Origin: Alistipes sp. CAG:514
Lineage (GTDB): Bacteria > Bacteroidota > Bacteroidia > Bacteroidales > UBA932
Length of the DNA stretch: 11,937 nt
Direction: 5' to 3'
Assembly (NCBI GenBank): GCA_000431015.1
Contig: HF986006.1
Coordinates: forward strand, 1 to 11,937
The notes under the pieces were generated by a model. That model was not told the origin of the DNA. It searched no databases and worked only from the letters and a program-made list of their open reading frames with translations. The position numbers and the translations under genes were made by a program. This document shows positions 1-7,077 of the stretch, piece by piece; position 1 is the first letter of the stretch, and each line of letters starts with the position of its first letter.

Positions 1-19
1 GGCGCTAGAATTTGATGCG

Positions 20-50
20 GTTGCCCTGTAATATTATGGCATCATATTTG
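20..50 (+). promoter_or_regulatory. Candidate Bacteroidota-type promoter for the degP-like gene
   Basis: GTTG at 20-23 and CATATTTG at 43-50 are separated by 19 bases. They resemble the Bacteroidota primary sigma consensus TTTG (-33) and TAnnTTTG (-7), with one mismatch in each box. Transcription would start near position 57 and leave a leader of about 120 bases before the ATG at 181. The match is by eye only, and such AT-rich boxes occur by chance. Confidence 0.35.
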
Positions 51-95
51 ATTTTTTGCCTTGGGTTCCGGAAACGCCGTTCCGGAAGTCCTGAA

Positions 96-115
96 AAAGG
101 TGGCAGGCCACCTTT
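96..115. other. Perfect hairpin in the leader of the degP-like gene
   Basis: AAAGGTGGC (96-104) and GCCACCTTT (107-115) are perfect inverted repeats, best drawn as an 8-bp stem with a CAGG tetraloop. On the + strand no T-run follows, so a terminator reading rightward is unlikely. On the - strand the stem is followed by five Ts, so it could terminate leftward transcription. Two copies of GTTCCGGAA lie just upstream at 65-73 and 79-87. It may be a leader structure or the terminator of a gene outside the window. Confidence 0.45.
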
Positions 116-180
116 AACGGGGTTAAAGGCAAGGGGTTGGATCCTTTCGGCGGTTTTTGACAATAATAAGTTTTAATAAT

Positions 181-1671
181 ATGTCTGAAATGAAAAAAGG
201 TTTAATTACAGTGGTGCTGTCAGTGTTGTTCAGCGTGCTGGCGGCTTACGGTGTCGTTAAGGCGGCCACCGTGGATGAGGGAGACAAAGTGGCAAGGACA
301 GAGAACGGGACGGTCACAAGGACTGTCAATCTGGCACAGTCGGACTATCCTGACCTGACCTATGCGGCGGAGGCCGCCGTGGACGCTGTCGTCTATGTAG
401 AAGTGACCGTGACGCAGAAGTATCAGATGGCCGATCCGTTCTTCCGCTTCTTCTTCGGGGACGGCGAGCCTCAGACAAGGGAGCAGCAGGGAAGCGGCTC
501 TGGTGTGATCATCCGTCCGGACGGCTACATCGTGACCAACAACCACGTTGTCGCGAACGCCACCAAGGTGCAGGTGACACTGAACAACAACAAGACCTAC
601 GAAGCTAAGGTGATCGGTACAGACCCGGCCACCGATGTCGCATTGATAAAGATTGACGCCCAGGGACTTCCGACCCTTCCATTCGGTGATTCCGACCAGC
701 TGAGGCTCGGAGAGTGGGTGCTGGCCGTGGGCAGTCCTTTGGGCTACCAGCTCAGATCTACCATCACCGCCGGCATCGTCAGTGCCAAGGGACGCTCCAT
801 GGCGCATGATCCGAGGGAGAACAACAACGGCATCCAGATCGAGTCCTTCATCCAGACCGACGCGGCTGTGAATCCGGGCAACTCCGGTGGCGCCCTTGTC
901 AACAAGACAGGCGAGCTGGTCGGCATCAACACCGCGATCGTCTCACAGACAGGAGCTTATTCGGGCTATTCCTTCGCGGTTCCGGTGAACATCGTGAAGA
1001 AGATCGTCGATGACCTTATTGATTTCGGCTCCGTCAAGAGGGCTGTCCTCGGAATAGCGATGTCGGATCTCAACGAGGGTCTCGCCAAGGTGCTGAAATA
1101 CGACTCTGTTGACGATATGTTGAAAAAAATGAAACTTTCTTCTCCGGAAGGCGTATATATCAGAGAGGTTGCGAAAGGCAGCTCCGCCCACAAGGCCGGC
1201 CTTAAGGAAGGTGATGTGATCATCGCCATCGACGGGAAGCCAGTCAGGAACGGTTCCGCCGTGCAGGTGAAGGTCAATTCCTTCCATCCTGGCGACAAGG
1301 CCAAGGTGACGGTTGTCCGTGACGGGAATGAGAAGGATTTCGAAGTCACGCTGATGGGCAGCAGCACCGAGAACGGTACCGAGGTCGGAGACGGCGAGAT
1401 CGCGTTCTACGGAACGACCCTTAAGGAGGCTTCCAAGGAGGCTCTTGAGAGGTTCGGCCTGAAGAAAGGTGTTGAGGTGACTTCCGTGGGGACCGGCAAG
1501 ATGCTTGAGGCCGGCGCTTCCGAGGGAATGATCATCACCTATGTCAACGATCAGCCTGTAGGCACACCTCAGGATGTTTTGAACATCGCCAAATCCGCCA
1601 AGAGGGCGGTCTACGTCGAGGGCGTGACAGCCAACGGTAGAAAGGCCTTCTTCGGATTCAGCAAGGAATAG
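181..1671 (+). CDS. degP: DegP/HtrA (Do) family periplasmic serine protease with PDZ domains
   Basis: This is an envelope protease and chaperone that degrades misfolded exported proteins. From the ATG at 181 it is 496 aa. An N-terminal hydrophobic segment (about residues 5-27, after MSEMKKG) is a signal peptide or anchor. The trypsin-like domain (about 55-285) shows the full triad: His122 in IVTNNHVV, Asp152 in DPATDVALIKI and Ser235 in NPGNSGGAL. A first PDZ domain spans about 288-392. A second, more divergent PDZ-like domain reaches the C terminus. This is the usual Do-family layout and length. The frame is open from a TTG at 157, but the ATG at 181 (or 190) gives a normal signal peptide and is preferred. 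The primary sigma factor gene follows 78 bases downstream, beyond a hairpin. Family assignment is firm; DegP versus DegQ cannot be separated here. Confidence 0.95.
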   Translation: MSEMKKGLITVVLSVLFSVLAAYGVVKAATVDEGDKVARTENGTVTRTVNLAQSDYPDLTYAAEAAVDAVVYVEVTVTQKYQMADPFFRFFFGDGEPQTREQQGSGSGVIIRPDGYIVTNNHVVANATKVQVTLNNNKTYEAKVIGTDPATDVALIKIDAQGLPTLPFGDSDQLRLGEWVLAVGSPLGYQLRSTITAGIVSAKGRSMAHDPRENNNGIQIESFIQTDAAVNPGNSGGALVNKTGELVGINTAIVSQTGAYSGYSFAVPVNIVKKIVDDLIDFGSVKRAVLGIAMSDLNEGLAKVLKYDSVDDMLKKMKLSSPEGVYIREVAKGSSAHKAGLKEGDVIIAIDGKPVRNGSAVQVKVNSFHPGDKAKVTVVRDGNEKDFEVTLMGSSTENGTEVGDGEIAFYGTTLKEASKEALERFGLKKGVEVTSVGTGKMLEAGASEGMIITYVNDQPVGTPQDVLNIAKSAKRAVYVEGVTANGRKAFFGFSKE

Positions 1672-1689
1672 AAAGCTGAGATTCTGATT

Positions 1690-1728
1690 TTCCCTGGCGG
1701 AAAGGAATCACAGCCTTCCGTCAGGGAA
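1690..1728 (+). terminator. Strong hairpin between degP and rpoD (terminator or attenuator)
   Basis: Two arms, 1690-1705 and 1714-1728, pair to form a stem of about 15 bp with one G-T wobble (1697/1721), one bulged A (1703) and an 8-base loop. The sequence after it (ATATTGTGTATT) is T-rich but not a clean U-tract, so termination may be partial. It lies 18 bases after the degP stop and 21 bases before the rpoD ATG, leaving little room for a separate rpoD promoter. The stem is directly visible; its function is inferred. Confidence 0.6.
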
Positions 1729-1749
1729 TATTGTGTATTACAAGTAGAT

Positions 1750-2610
1750 ATGAGGCAATTAAAGATTACGAAGTCAATCACCAACCGCGAGAGCGCCTCG
1801 CTGGACAAGTACCTTCAGGAGATAGGCCGCGAGGAGTTGGTGTCACCGGAGGAGGAGGTCGAGCTTTCCCAAAGGATCCGCAAGGGCGACCAGAAAGCTC
1901 TTGAAAAGCTCACGAGAGCCAATCTCAGATTCGTTGTTTCTGTAGCGAAACAGTACCAGAACCAAGGTCTTAGCCTTCCGGATTTGATTAATGAGGGTAA
2001 CCTCGGCCTGATCAAGGCCGCCGAGAAATTCGACGAGACAAGAGGCTTCAAGTTCATTTCATACGCTGTGTGGTGGATCCGCCAGTCAATCCTTCAGGCT
2101 CTCGCCGAGCAGTCCAGGATCGTCAGGCTTCCGCTCAACCAGGTAGGATCCTTGAACAAGATCAACAAGGCCCTCTCACAGTTCGAGCAAAAGAACGAGA
2201 GAAGCCCTTCCAATGAGGAACTCTCCGAGATGATAGACATCCCGCAGGACAAGATCTCCGACACCCTCAGGGTGTCCGGAAGGCATGTGTCTGTGGATGC
2301 CCCGTTCGTAGAGGGCGAGGACAACAGCCTTCTGGATGTGATTCCTAACGACGACTCGCCGATGGCCGACAGAGGCCTTGTGAACGAGTCCCTCAGCACC
2401 GAGATCGAAAGGTCTCTCCAGATCCTGACGACCCGTGAGCGCGAGATCATCAAGTCGTTCTTCGGCATCGGCTGTCAGGAGATGACCCTTGAGGAGATCG
2501 GCGAGAGGCTTGACCTCACAAGAGAGAGAGTCCGCCAGATCAAGGAGAAGGCGATCCGCAAGCTAAAGAAACCATCCGCAAGCAAACTTCTTAAAACCTA
2601 TCTCGGTTAA
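1750..2610 (+). CDS. rpoD: Primary (housekeeping) sigma factor, Bacteroidota RpoD type
   Basis: This is the RNA polymerase sigma-70 subunit that recognises general promoters. The 286 residues fit the short Bacteroidota primary sigma factor, which lacks the long acidic region 1.1 of proteobacterial RpoD. Region 1.2 is at about 16-48. Region 2 is at about 54-124, with the polymerase-binding segment DLINEGNLGLIKAAEKFD and the -10 melting segment RGFKFISYAVWWIRQSI. Region 3 is at about 128-205. Region 4 is at about 218-282, with the -35-binding helix-turn-helix MTLEEIGERLDLTRERVRQI. All key motifs are intact. The ATG at 1750 gives the usual MRQLKITKSITNRES start. Its stop TAA shares its last base with the argS ATG, so the two are probably translated from one message. 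Confidence 0.98.
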   Translation: MRQLKITKSITNRESASLDKYLQEIGREELVSPEEEVELSQRIRKGDQKALEKLTRANLRFVVSVAKQYQNQGLSLPDLINEGNLGLIKAAEKFDETRGFKFISYAVWWIRQSILQALAEQSRIVRLPLNQVGSLNKINKALSQFEQKNERSPSNEELSEMIDIPQDKISDTLRVSGRHVSVDAPFVEGEDNSLLDVIPNDDSPMADRGLVNESLSTEIERSLQILTTREREIIKSFFGIGCQEMTLEEIGERLDLTRERVRQIKEKAIRKLKKPSASKLLKTYLG

Positions 2611-4397
2611 TGACCCCGGAACTTTTTATCGCCTCTAAGGCTTCAGAAGCCATCAAGGCACTCTATAACGCCGACATCGAACCGTCGGCGCTTCAGGTCT
2701 CCGTCACAAGGAAGGAATTCACCGGAGACTTCACGCTCGTCGTCTTCCCGCTCCTGCGTCTGTCGCACTCCACTCCGGAGAACACGGGCAACGCCATCGG
2801 AGAATGGCTGAAGGCGAACGTACCGGAAATCTCTGAATATAACTGCGTCAAAGGTTTCCTTAACCTTCTGTTCTCCAATCTCTTCTGGAACGAACTTTTC
2901 GGAGAGATCGTTGCGGACAAGGACTTCGGTTACCTGCCGACGACCGGCAAGAACATCATGGTCGAGTTCTCGTCGCCGAACACCAACAAGCCTCTGCACC
3001 TCGGCCACATCAGGAACAACCTTCTGGGTGACTCGGTGTCAAGGCTTCTGAAGGCCAGCGGCAACAACGTGATCAAGACCACCCTTGTCAACGACAGGGG
3101 AGTGCACATCTGCAAGTCCATGCTTGCATGGCTGAAGGTCGGCAACGGCGCGACTCCGGAGTCCACGGGGATTAAGGGCGACCATCTTGTCGGGGATATG
3201 TACGTGGCTTTCAACGACATCTACAAGAAGGAAGTCGAGGAGTTGATTGCCGGGGGAATGGACGAGGAGACCGCCAAGAAGGAGGCCCCTTGCCTCAAGG
3301 AAGCCCACGAGATGCTCCAAAAATGGGAAGCCGGCGACAAGGAGGTCCGCGACCTTTGGGCCAGGATGAACGGCTGGGTGCTCAAGGGCTTCGACGAGTC
3401 CTACAAGGCTCTCGGAATCACATTCGACAAGGTTTACTACGAGTCCCAGACCTACCTTCTCGGCAAAGAGTTGGTACAGAAGGGTTTGAATATGGGAGTG
3501 TTCGTCAAGGATCCGGACGGTTCCGTGTGGTGCGACCTCACGGCTGACGGTCTGGACAGGAAGCTTCTCATCCGTTCTGACGGAACGTCGGTTTACATCA
3601 CCCAGGATCTGGGAACGGCCGAAAGGCGTTTCGCTGAATATCACCTTGACTCTCACGTCTATGTGGTCGGCAACGAGCAGAACTACCACTTCCAGGTGTT
3701 GAAACTGATCCTCAAGAAGTTGGGATTCGAATGGTCCGACAACATATTCCATCTTTCCTATGGTATGGTCGAGTTGCCGGAAGGCAAGATGAAGTCCCGT
3801 GAGGGGACGGTCGTGGATGCCGACGACCTCCTTCAGAAGATGTACGAGGAGGCGAGGGCGACTTCCGACGAGTCCGGAAAGCTGGCCGACATGAGCGAGG
3901 AAGACAAGGCGAAACTCTATCACATGATAGGTCTCGGTGCCCTTAAGTACTTCATCATCAAGGTGGATCCGAAGAAGACCATGCTCTTCAACCCGAAAGA
4001 GTCCATCGACTTCAATGGCAACACCGGCCCGTTCATCCAATATACCCACGCCCGCATCCGCTCCATCCTGCGCAAGGCCGCGGAGAAGGGCATTGAATAT
4101 GCCGCCTCTCCTCTGCCGAAGGTTGAGCTCAGCGCCAAGGAGATCCGTTTGATAAAGCTGCTGAACACATTCCCGGCTAAGATCGCCGAAGGCGCGCAGG
4201 CATATTCACCGGCCGTCATCGCCAATTATGCCTACGACCTCGCCAAGGAGTTCAACCAGTACTACCACGACACGCCGATCCTCAAGGAGGAGAACGAGGA
4301 TGTGCTCAAGATGCGTCTGGTGCTGATCGACACGCTTTCCGCTGTCCTTCGCAAGGCGATGGGCATCCTTGGAATCGAACTGCCTGAAAGAATGTAG
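2610..4397 (+). CDS. argS: Arginyl-tRNA synthetase
   Basis: This class I synthetase charges tRNA-Arg with arginine in the cytoplasm and is essential. At 595 aa it has the normal length. The N-terminal additional domain (about 1-110) is followed by the Rossmann catalytic core. The HIGH signature appears as HLGH at 130-133 within SSPNTNKPLHLGHIRNN. The KMSKS-loop equivalent is GKMKSREGT at 392-400, a variant sequence in a position consistent with ArgRS. The DALR anticodon-binding domain begins near QYTHARIRS (477-485) and runs to the C terminus. The ATG overlaps the last base of the rpoD stop, indicating translational coupling. ygiQ follows after 11 bases. Identification is secure. Confidence 0.99.
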   Translation: MTPELFIASKASEAIKALYNADIEPSALQVSVTRKEFTGDFTLVVFPLLRLSHSTPENTGNAIGEWLKANVPEISEYNCVKGFLNLLFSNLFWNELFGEIVADKDFGYLPTTGKNIMVEFSSPNTNKPLHLGHIRNNLLGDSVSRLLKASGNNVIKTTLVNDRGVHICKSMLAWLKVGNGATPESTGIKGDHLVGDMYVAFNDIYKKEVEELIAGGMDEETAKKEAPCLKEAHEMLQKWEAGDKEVRDLWARMNGWVLKGFDESYKALGITFDKVYYESQTYLLGKELVQKGLNMGVFVKDPDGSVWCDLTADGLDRKLLIRSDGTSVYITQDLGTAERRFAEYHLDSHVYVVGNEQNYHFQVLKLILKKLGFEWSDNIFHLSYGMVELPEGKMKSREGTVVDADDLLQKMYEEARATSDESGKLADMSEEDKAKLYHMIGLGALKYFIIKVDPKKTMLFNPKESIDFNGNTGPFIQYTHARIRSILRKAAEKGIEYAASPLPKVELSAKEIRLIKLLNTFPAKIAEGAQAYSPAVIANYAYDLAKEFNQYYHDTPILKEENEDVLKMRLVLIDTLSAVLRKAMGILGIELPERM

Positions 4398-4408
4398 GAA
4401 TATTTCCG

Positions 4409-6130
4409 ATGTCCGAAACGGATTATATGTTCCCGACCTCCAAAAAGGAGGTTGAAGCCTTAGGGTGGGACTACATCGACATCATCCTGTTCACGGGTGA
4501 TGCCTTTGTGGATCACCCTTCTTTCGGCACGGCCTGCATAGCCCGCTGGCTTCAGCATTTCGGCTACAGGGTCGCTGTCGTTCCGCAGCCTAACTGGAGG
4601 GATGACCTCAGGGATTTTAAGAAGTTAGGCGCTCCGAGGCTCTATTTCGGAGTGAACGCCGGTGCTATGGATTCGATGGTGAACCATTACACTGCCGGCA
4701 AGCGTCTCCGTCACGATGACGCCTACACGCCGGAAGGCAAGGCCGGACAGAGGCCGGATTATGCGGTTAGCGTCTACACGAACATATTAAAGGATCTTTA
4801 TCCTGGTGTGCCTGTCATCATCGGCGGTGTCGAGGCTTCGCTGCGCCGTCTTACTCACTATGACTACTGGAAGGACGAGCTGCTGCCTTCCATCCTGCAG
4901 TGGTGCAAGGCTGACTACCTTTGCTACGGGATGGGGGAGAAGCCGATGATCGAGCTGACAAGGGCCATAGAGGCGCAGAGGAATATTCATGAGATACATC
5001 GGATTCCGCAGATAGCGTTCCGTATGAGCGGGAAGTGGAAGGTAAAGGATCCGCTGGTGCTTCATTCCTTCGAGGAGTGCAAGAAGGATAAGAAGGCGTT
5101 CGCCGAGAACTTTCATCTGATTGAGACTCATGCCAATATGATGCATCCGGCGACGATCATCGAGCCTGTCGGGAATGGTTATGTGCAGATCAATCCGCCA
5201 TATTCACCGTCCACTACTAAGGAGATGGATTCGTTCTGGGACCTGCCTTTCACCAAGTTGCCGCATCCGCGCTACAAGGGGAAGAGGATCCCGGCCTATG
5301 AAATGATCAAGGATTCCATCATCACGCACCGGGGGTGCTTCGGAGGGTGTAATTTCTGCACCATCGCCGCGCATCAGGGCAAGTTCATACAGTCCCGTTC
5401 GCAGGCTTCGATTCTGGCAGAGGTTAAGAAATTGGCCAGGATGCCGGGCTTTGCCGGGAATATCTCCGACCTTGGCGCCCCGACCGCCAACATGTACGGA
5501 ATGAGGGGAAAAAATCCGGATCTCTGCGACAAATGCCGAAGGAAATCGTGTCTCTTTCCAGCTCCCTGTCCGAACATGAACCGGTCTCACAAACAAATAC
5601 TTGAGCTTTATCGCAAGGTGGATGCTGTGCCGGGTATCCGTCATTCCTACATCGGCAGCGGCATCCGTTACGACCTCTTCCTCGATGAGAAGGGTTTTGT
5701 GGACGAGACATCCAAGCCTTATCTCAAGACTTTGATTCTTGACCACACATCCGGGCGTATGAAAGTCGCTCCGGAACACACGGAGGACAAGGTTCTTCAG
5801 TACATCGCCAAGCCTTCGTTCAAACTGTTCGAGAGACTCCGCTATGAGTTTGACAAAATCTGCGCGCAGAATGGCCGCCGCACCGGCATCGTTCCGTACT
5901 TCATCTCCTCCCACCCGGGCTGCACGATGAAGGACATGGAGAATCTGTCGAAGAATCCGGCCCTGAAGGGAATATACATGGATCAGGTGCAGGATTTCAC
6001 CCCTACTCCGATGACCACATCTTCTGTCATGTACTACACCGGAATCGATCCCCGAAACATGAGACCGGTGTTCGTAGAGCGCGATCCGGAGAAGAAGAAG
6101 AGGCAGAAATCGTTTTTTTTCAGAAAATAG
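4409..6130 (+). CDS. ygiQ: YgiQ family (UPF0313) radical SAM protein
   Basis: The protein is a 573-aa member of the YgiQ group of radical SAM enzymes, whose substrate I do not know to be established. The N-terminal half begins with the family block of about residues 20-100 (DYIDIILFTGDAFVDHPSFG), a cobalamin-binding-like fold region. The [4Fe-4S] cluster motif CxxxCxxC is complete: Cys310, Cys314 and Cys317 in HRGCFGGCNFC. A second cysteine group, Cys373, Cys376, Cys381 and Cys387 (DLCDKCRRKSCLFPAPCPN), may bind metal. The C-terminal region includes GRMKVAPEHTEDKVL and the family block ending in VQDFTPTPMTTSSVMYYTG. The end is lysine-rich (EKKKRQKSFFF). It lies 11 bases after argS, probably in the same transcript. 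The gene looks intact. Confidence 0.97.
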   Translation: MSETDYMFPTSKKEVEALGWDYIDIILFTGDAFVDHPSFGTACIARWLQHFGYRVAVVPQPNWRDDLRDFKKLGAPRLYFGVNAGAMDSMVNHYTAGKRLRHDDAYTPEGKAGQRPDYAVSVYTNILKDLYPGVPVIIGGVEASLRRLTHYDYWKDELLPSILQWCKADYLCYGMGEKPMIELTRAIEAQRNIHEIHRIPQIAFRMSGKWKVKDPLVLHSFEECKKDKKAFAENFHLIETHANMMHPATIIEPVGNGYVQINPPYSPSTTKEMDSFWDLPFTKLPHPRYKGKRIPAYEMIKDSIITHRGCFGGCNFCTIAAHQGKFIQSRSQASILAEVKKLARMPGFAGNISDLGAPTANMYGMRGKNPDLCDKCRRKSCLFPAPCPNMNRSHKQILELYRKVDAVPGIRHSYIGSGIRYDLFLDEKGFVDETSKPYLKTLILDHTSGRMKVAPEHTEDKVLQYIAKPSFKLFERLRYEFDKICAQNGRRTGIVPYFISSHPGCTMKDMENLSKNPALKGIYMDQVQDFTPTPMTTSSVMYYTGIDPRNMRPVFVERDPEKKKRQKSFFFRK

Positions 6131-6137
6131 TTTGCCG

Positions 6138-6172
6138 ATTGCTTCTCAATTCGGAAAAATGTCTTAATATTG
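6138..6172 (+). promoter_or_regulatory. Candidate promoter and structured leader of the acidic small protein gene
   Basis: TAATATTG (6165-6172) matches the Bacteroidota -7 box TAnnTTTG at all but one position. The best -33-like element is ATTG at 6138-6141, 23 bases upstream, somewhat wider than usual. A start near 6179 would give a leader of about 125 bases. That leader contains two small perfect hairpins: GAAAAG/CTTTTC (6195-6209) and GAAATT/AATTTC (6229-6244, CCCG loop). Function is inferred only. Confidence 0.33.
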
Positions 6173-6303
6173 CACCCGAAAACGAGGGACTTTTGAAAAG
6201 ATCCTTTTCCGTCACCTTGCAATGGCCTGAAATTCCCGAATTTCATATTCCGGAACGATGTGCCGCGGTTGTGTTAAGAATATAGTTTTATTTGGTTTTA
6301 TAA

Positions 6304-6672
6304 ATGAGTATGGCACCAGATCAGAAGAAAAGACACGTGGTAAGCTACGAGAATATGTCCGAGGCGCTTGCCGCCGCGTTCAATGAGAAATATCCAAAGG
6401 GGTTCAGTGACTATCTTCCTGACCTTGTGAAGTACCCGAAGCCTGACGGCACCACGTTCTATGCCGTGACCGTCGAGACTGATGACTCCATCAATCTCGT
6501 GAAGATCAAGGTGAAGACCGATGACGCCGAGGCTCTTGAGAGGTGGCTTGAGGGCGAGGAGGATGCCGAGAACGAGGATGTTGCCGGATCTTCCGCCGAC
6601 GCCCCCGCCGACAGCACCCTTCCTGACGACAACATCTCCCAGTACGGAGGCGACGATGATTCCGCCGAGTAG
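6304..6672 (+). CDS. Small acidic protein, probably conserved in Bacteroidales, function unknown
   Basis: The product is 122 aa with no signal peptide or membrane segment, so it is probably cytoplasmic. Residues about 10-85 form a compact domain: HVVSYENMSEALAAAFNEKY, then KGFSDYLPDLVKYPKPDGTTFYAV, then TVETDDSINLVKIKVK. I recall proteins of this style in many Bacteroidales genomes without a known function, but cannot verify it here. The last 35 or so residues are strongly acidic and low in complexity (EEDAENEDVAG, GGDDDSAE), a probable disordered tail. The ATG at 6304 is followed after two codons by another ATG at 6310, which could also serve. The gene is preceded by a 173-base gap with a promoter candidate and followed by a good hairpin terminator, so it is probably monocistronic. 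No enzymatic motif is visible. Confidence 0.8.
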   Translation: MSMAPDQKKRHVVSYENMSEALAAAFNEKYPKGFSDYLPDLVKYPKPDGTTFYAVTVETDDSINLVKIKVKTDDAEALERWLEGEEDAENEDVAGSSADAPADSTLPDDNISQYGGDDDSAE

Positions 6673-6699
6673 TTTGGCGGACGGTGTTCCAGATAGTAT

Positions 6700-6732
6700 A
6701 ATGGCTTGACATACTTTAGGTGTCAGGCCATT
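6700..6732 (+). terminator. Hairpin terminator after the acidic small protein gene
   Basis: The arms AATGGCTTGACA (6700-6711) and TGTCAGGCCATT (6721-6732) pair over 12 bp with one T-G wobble around a 9-base loop. A T-rich stretch (TCATTTGTATTG) follows. It begins 28 bases after the stop codon. The position and form fit an intrinsic terminator, though the T-tract is interrupted. Confidence 0.7.
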
Positions 6733-6809
6733 TCATTTGTATTGTCATTATCATTTTAGTTTTCACCCAGTCTTATGTCCGGCTCCGTTTTGTCCCGCGT
6801 GTCCGCTCC

Positions 6810-7007
6810 TTCCCGCCATCGGTCATCTTCCCGCTATTGGTCGTCTTCCCGCTATCCATCAGCTTCCTGTTTTTCGTCACCTTCCCGTTATTGGTCGTCT
6901 TCCCGCTATCCATCTGCTTCCTGTTTTTCGTCACCTTCCCGCTATCGGTCGTTTTCCTGCTATCCATCAGCCTCCCGTTTTTCGTCATCATCCCGCTTTG
7001 GTACAGG
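6810..7007. repeat. 18-bp tandem repeat array with 54-bp higher-order structure
   Basis: Eleven contiguous 18-bp units fill 6810-7007. The consensus is close to TTCCCGCTATTGGTCGTC. Units fall into three types, A (TTCCCGCTATTGGTCGTC), B (TTCCCGCTATCCATCAGC) and C (TTCCTGTTTTTCGTCACC), ordered A'-A-B-C-A-B-C-A-B-C and a degenerate last unit. The 54-bp ABC block is therefore repeated three times. Because 18 is a multiple of three, all three forward frames stay open, as does one reverse frame. In the frame of the downstream lipoprotein it would read as Ser-Arg-Tyr-rich peptide. It starts 78 bases after the upstream terminator. Together with the palindrome pair at 7000-7077 it fills most of the gene-free stretch 6673-7044. 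I see no convincing gene in it. Confidence 0.9.
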
Positions 7008-7077
7008 AGAAGCCTCTTTGATGTACCAATCGCCTATGATTGCCATGTTGGTACATAAAAAGGCCTTTTGCGGTACC
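7000..7077. repeat. Pair of 28-bp interrupted palindromes, 50 bp apart
   Basis: Two elements of identical layout lie at 7000-7027 and 7050-7077. Each is GGTAC, a 3-bp non-pairing stretch, a 12-bp centre, 3 bp, then GTACC. In the second the centre AAAAGGCCTTTT is a perfect palindrome. In the first it is AGAAGCCTCTTT, a decayed version. The flanks (TTGGTACA, GTACCA) also match, so this looks like a duplicated unit with a 50-bp period. The first begins inside the last unit of the 18-bp array; the second overlaps the beginning of the YiiX-like coding region. Confidence 0.8.

Noticed and set aside
3039..4049. Long open frame (336 aa) on the - strand inside argS
   Set aside because: It lies wholly opposite a certain argS gene, has no recognisable domain, and its openness follows from the codon usage of argS.
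5204..5914. 236-aa open frame on the - strand inside ygiQ
   Set aside because: It is a shadow of the radical SAM gene, with no motif, leader or coherent composition of its own.
6690..6735. Possible tRNA-like stem-loop after the acidic small protein gene
   Set aside because: Only one long stem is present; there is no cloverleaf, no TTC loop and no acceptor stem. It fits a terminator.
6773..6991. 72-aa basic repeat protein on the - strand (MDSGKTTNNGKVTKNRK-like units)
   Set aside because: It is formed by the 18-bp tandem array, where several frames are open by periodicity. There is no supporting start context or domain.
6810..7007. CRISPR-like array
   Set aside because: Units are contiguous with no unique spacers, and no cas genes are nearby.
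6720..7058. 112-aa hydrophobic repeat protein on the + strand (FPLLVVFPLSIS-like units)
   Set aside because: It is another frame of the same array, starting inside the terminator hairpin. Membrane-like composition is explained by the pyrimidine-rich repeat.
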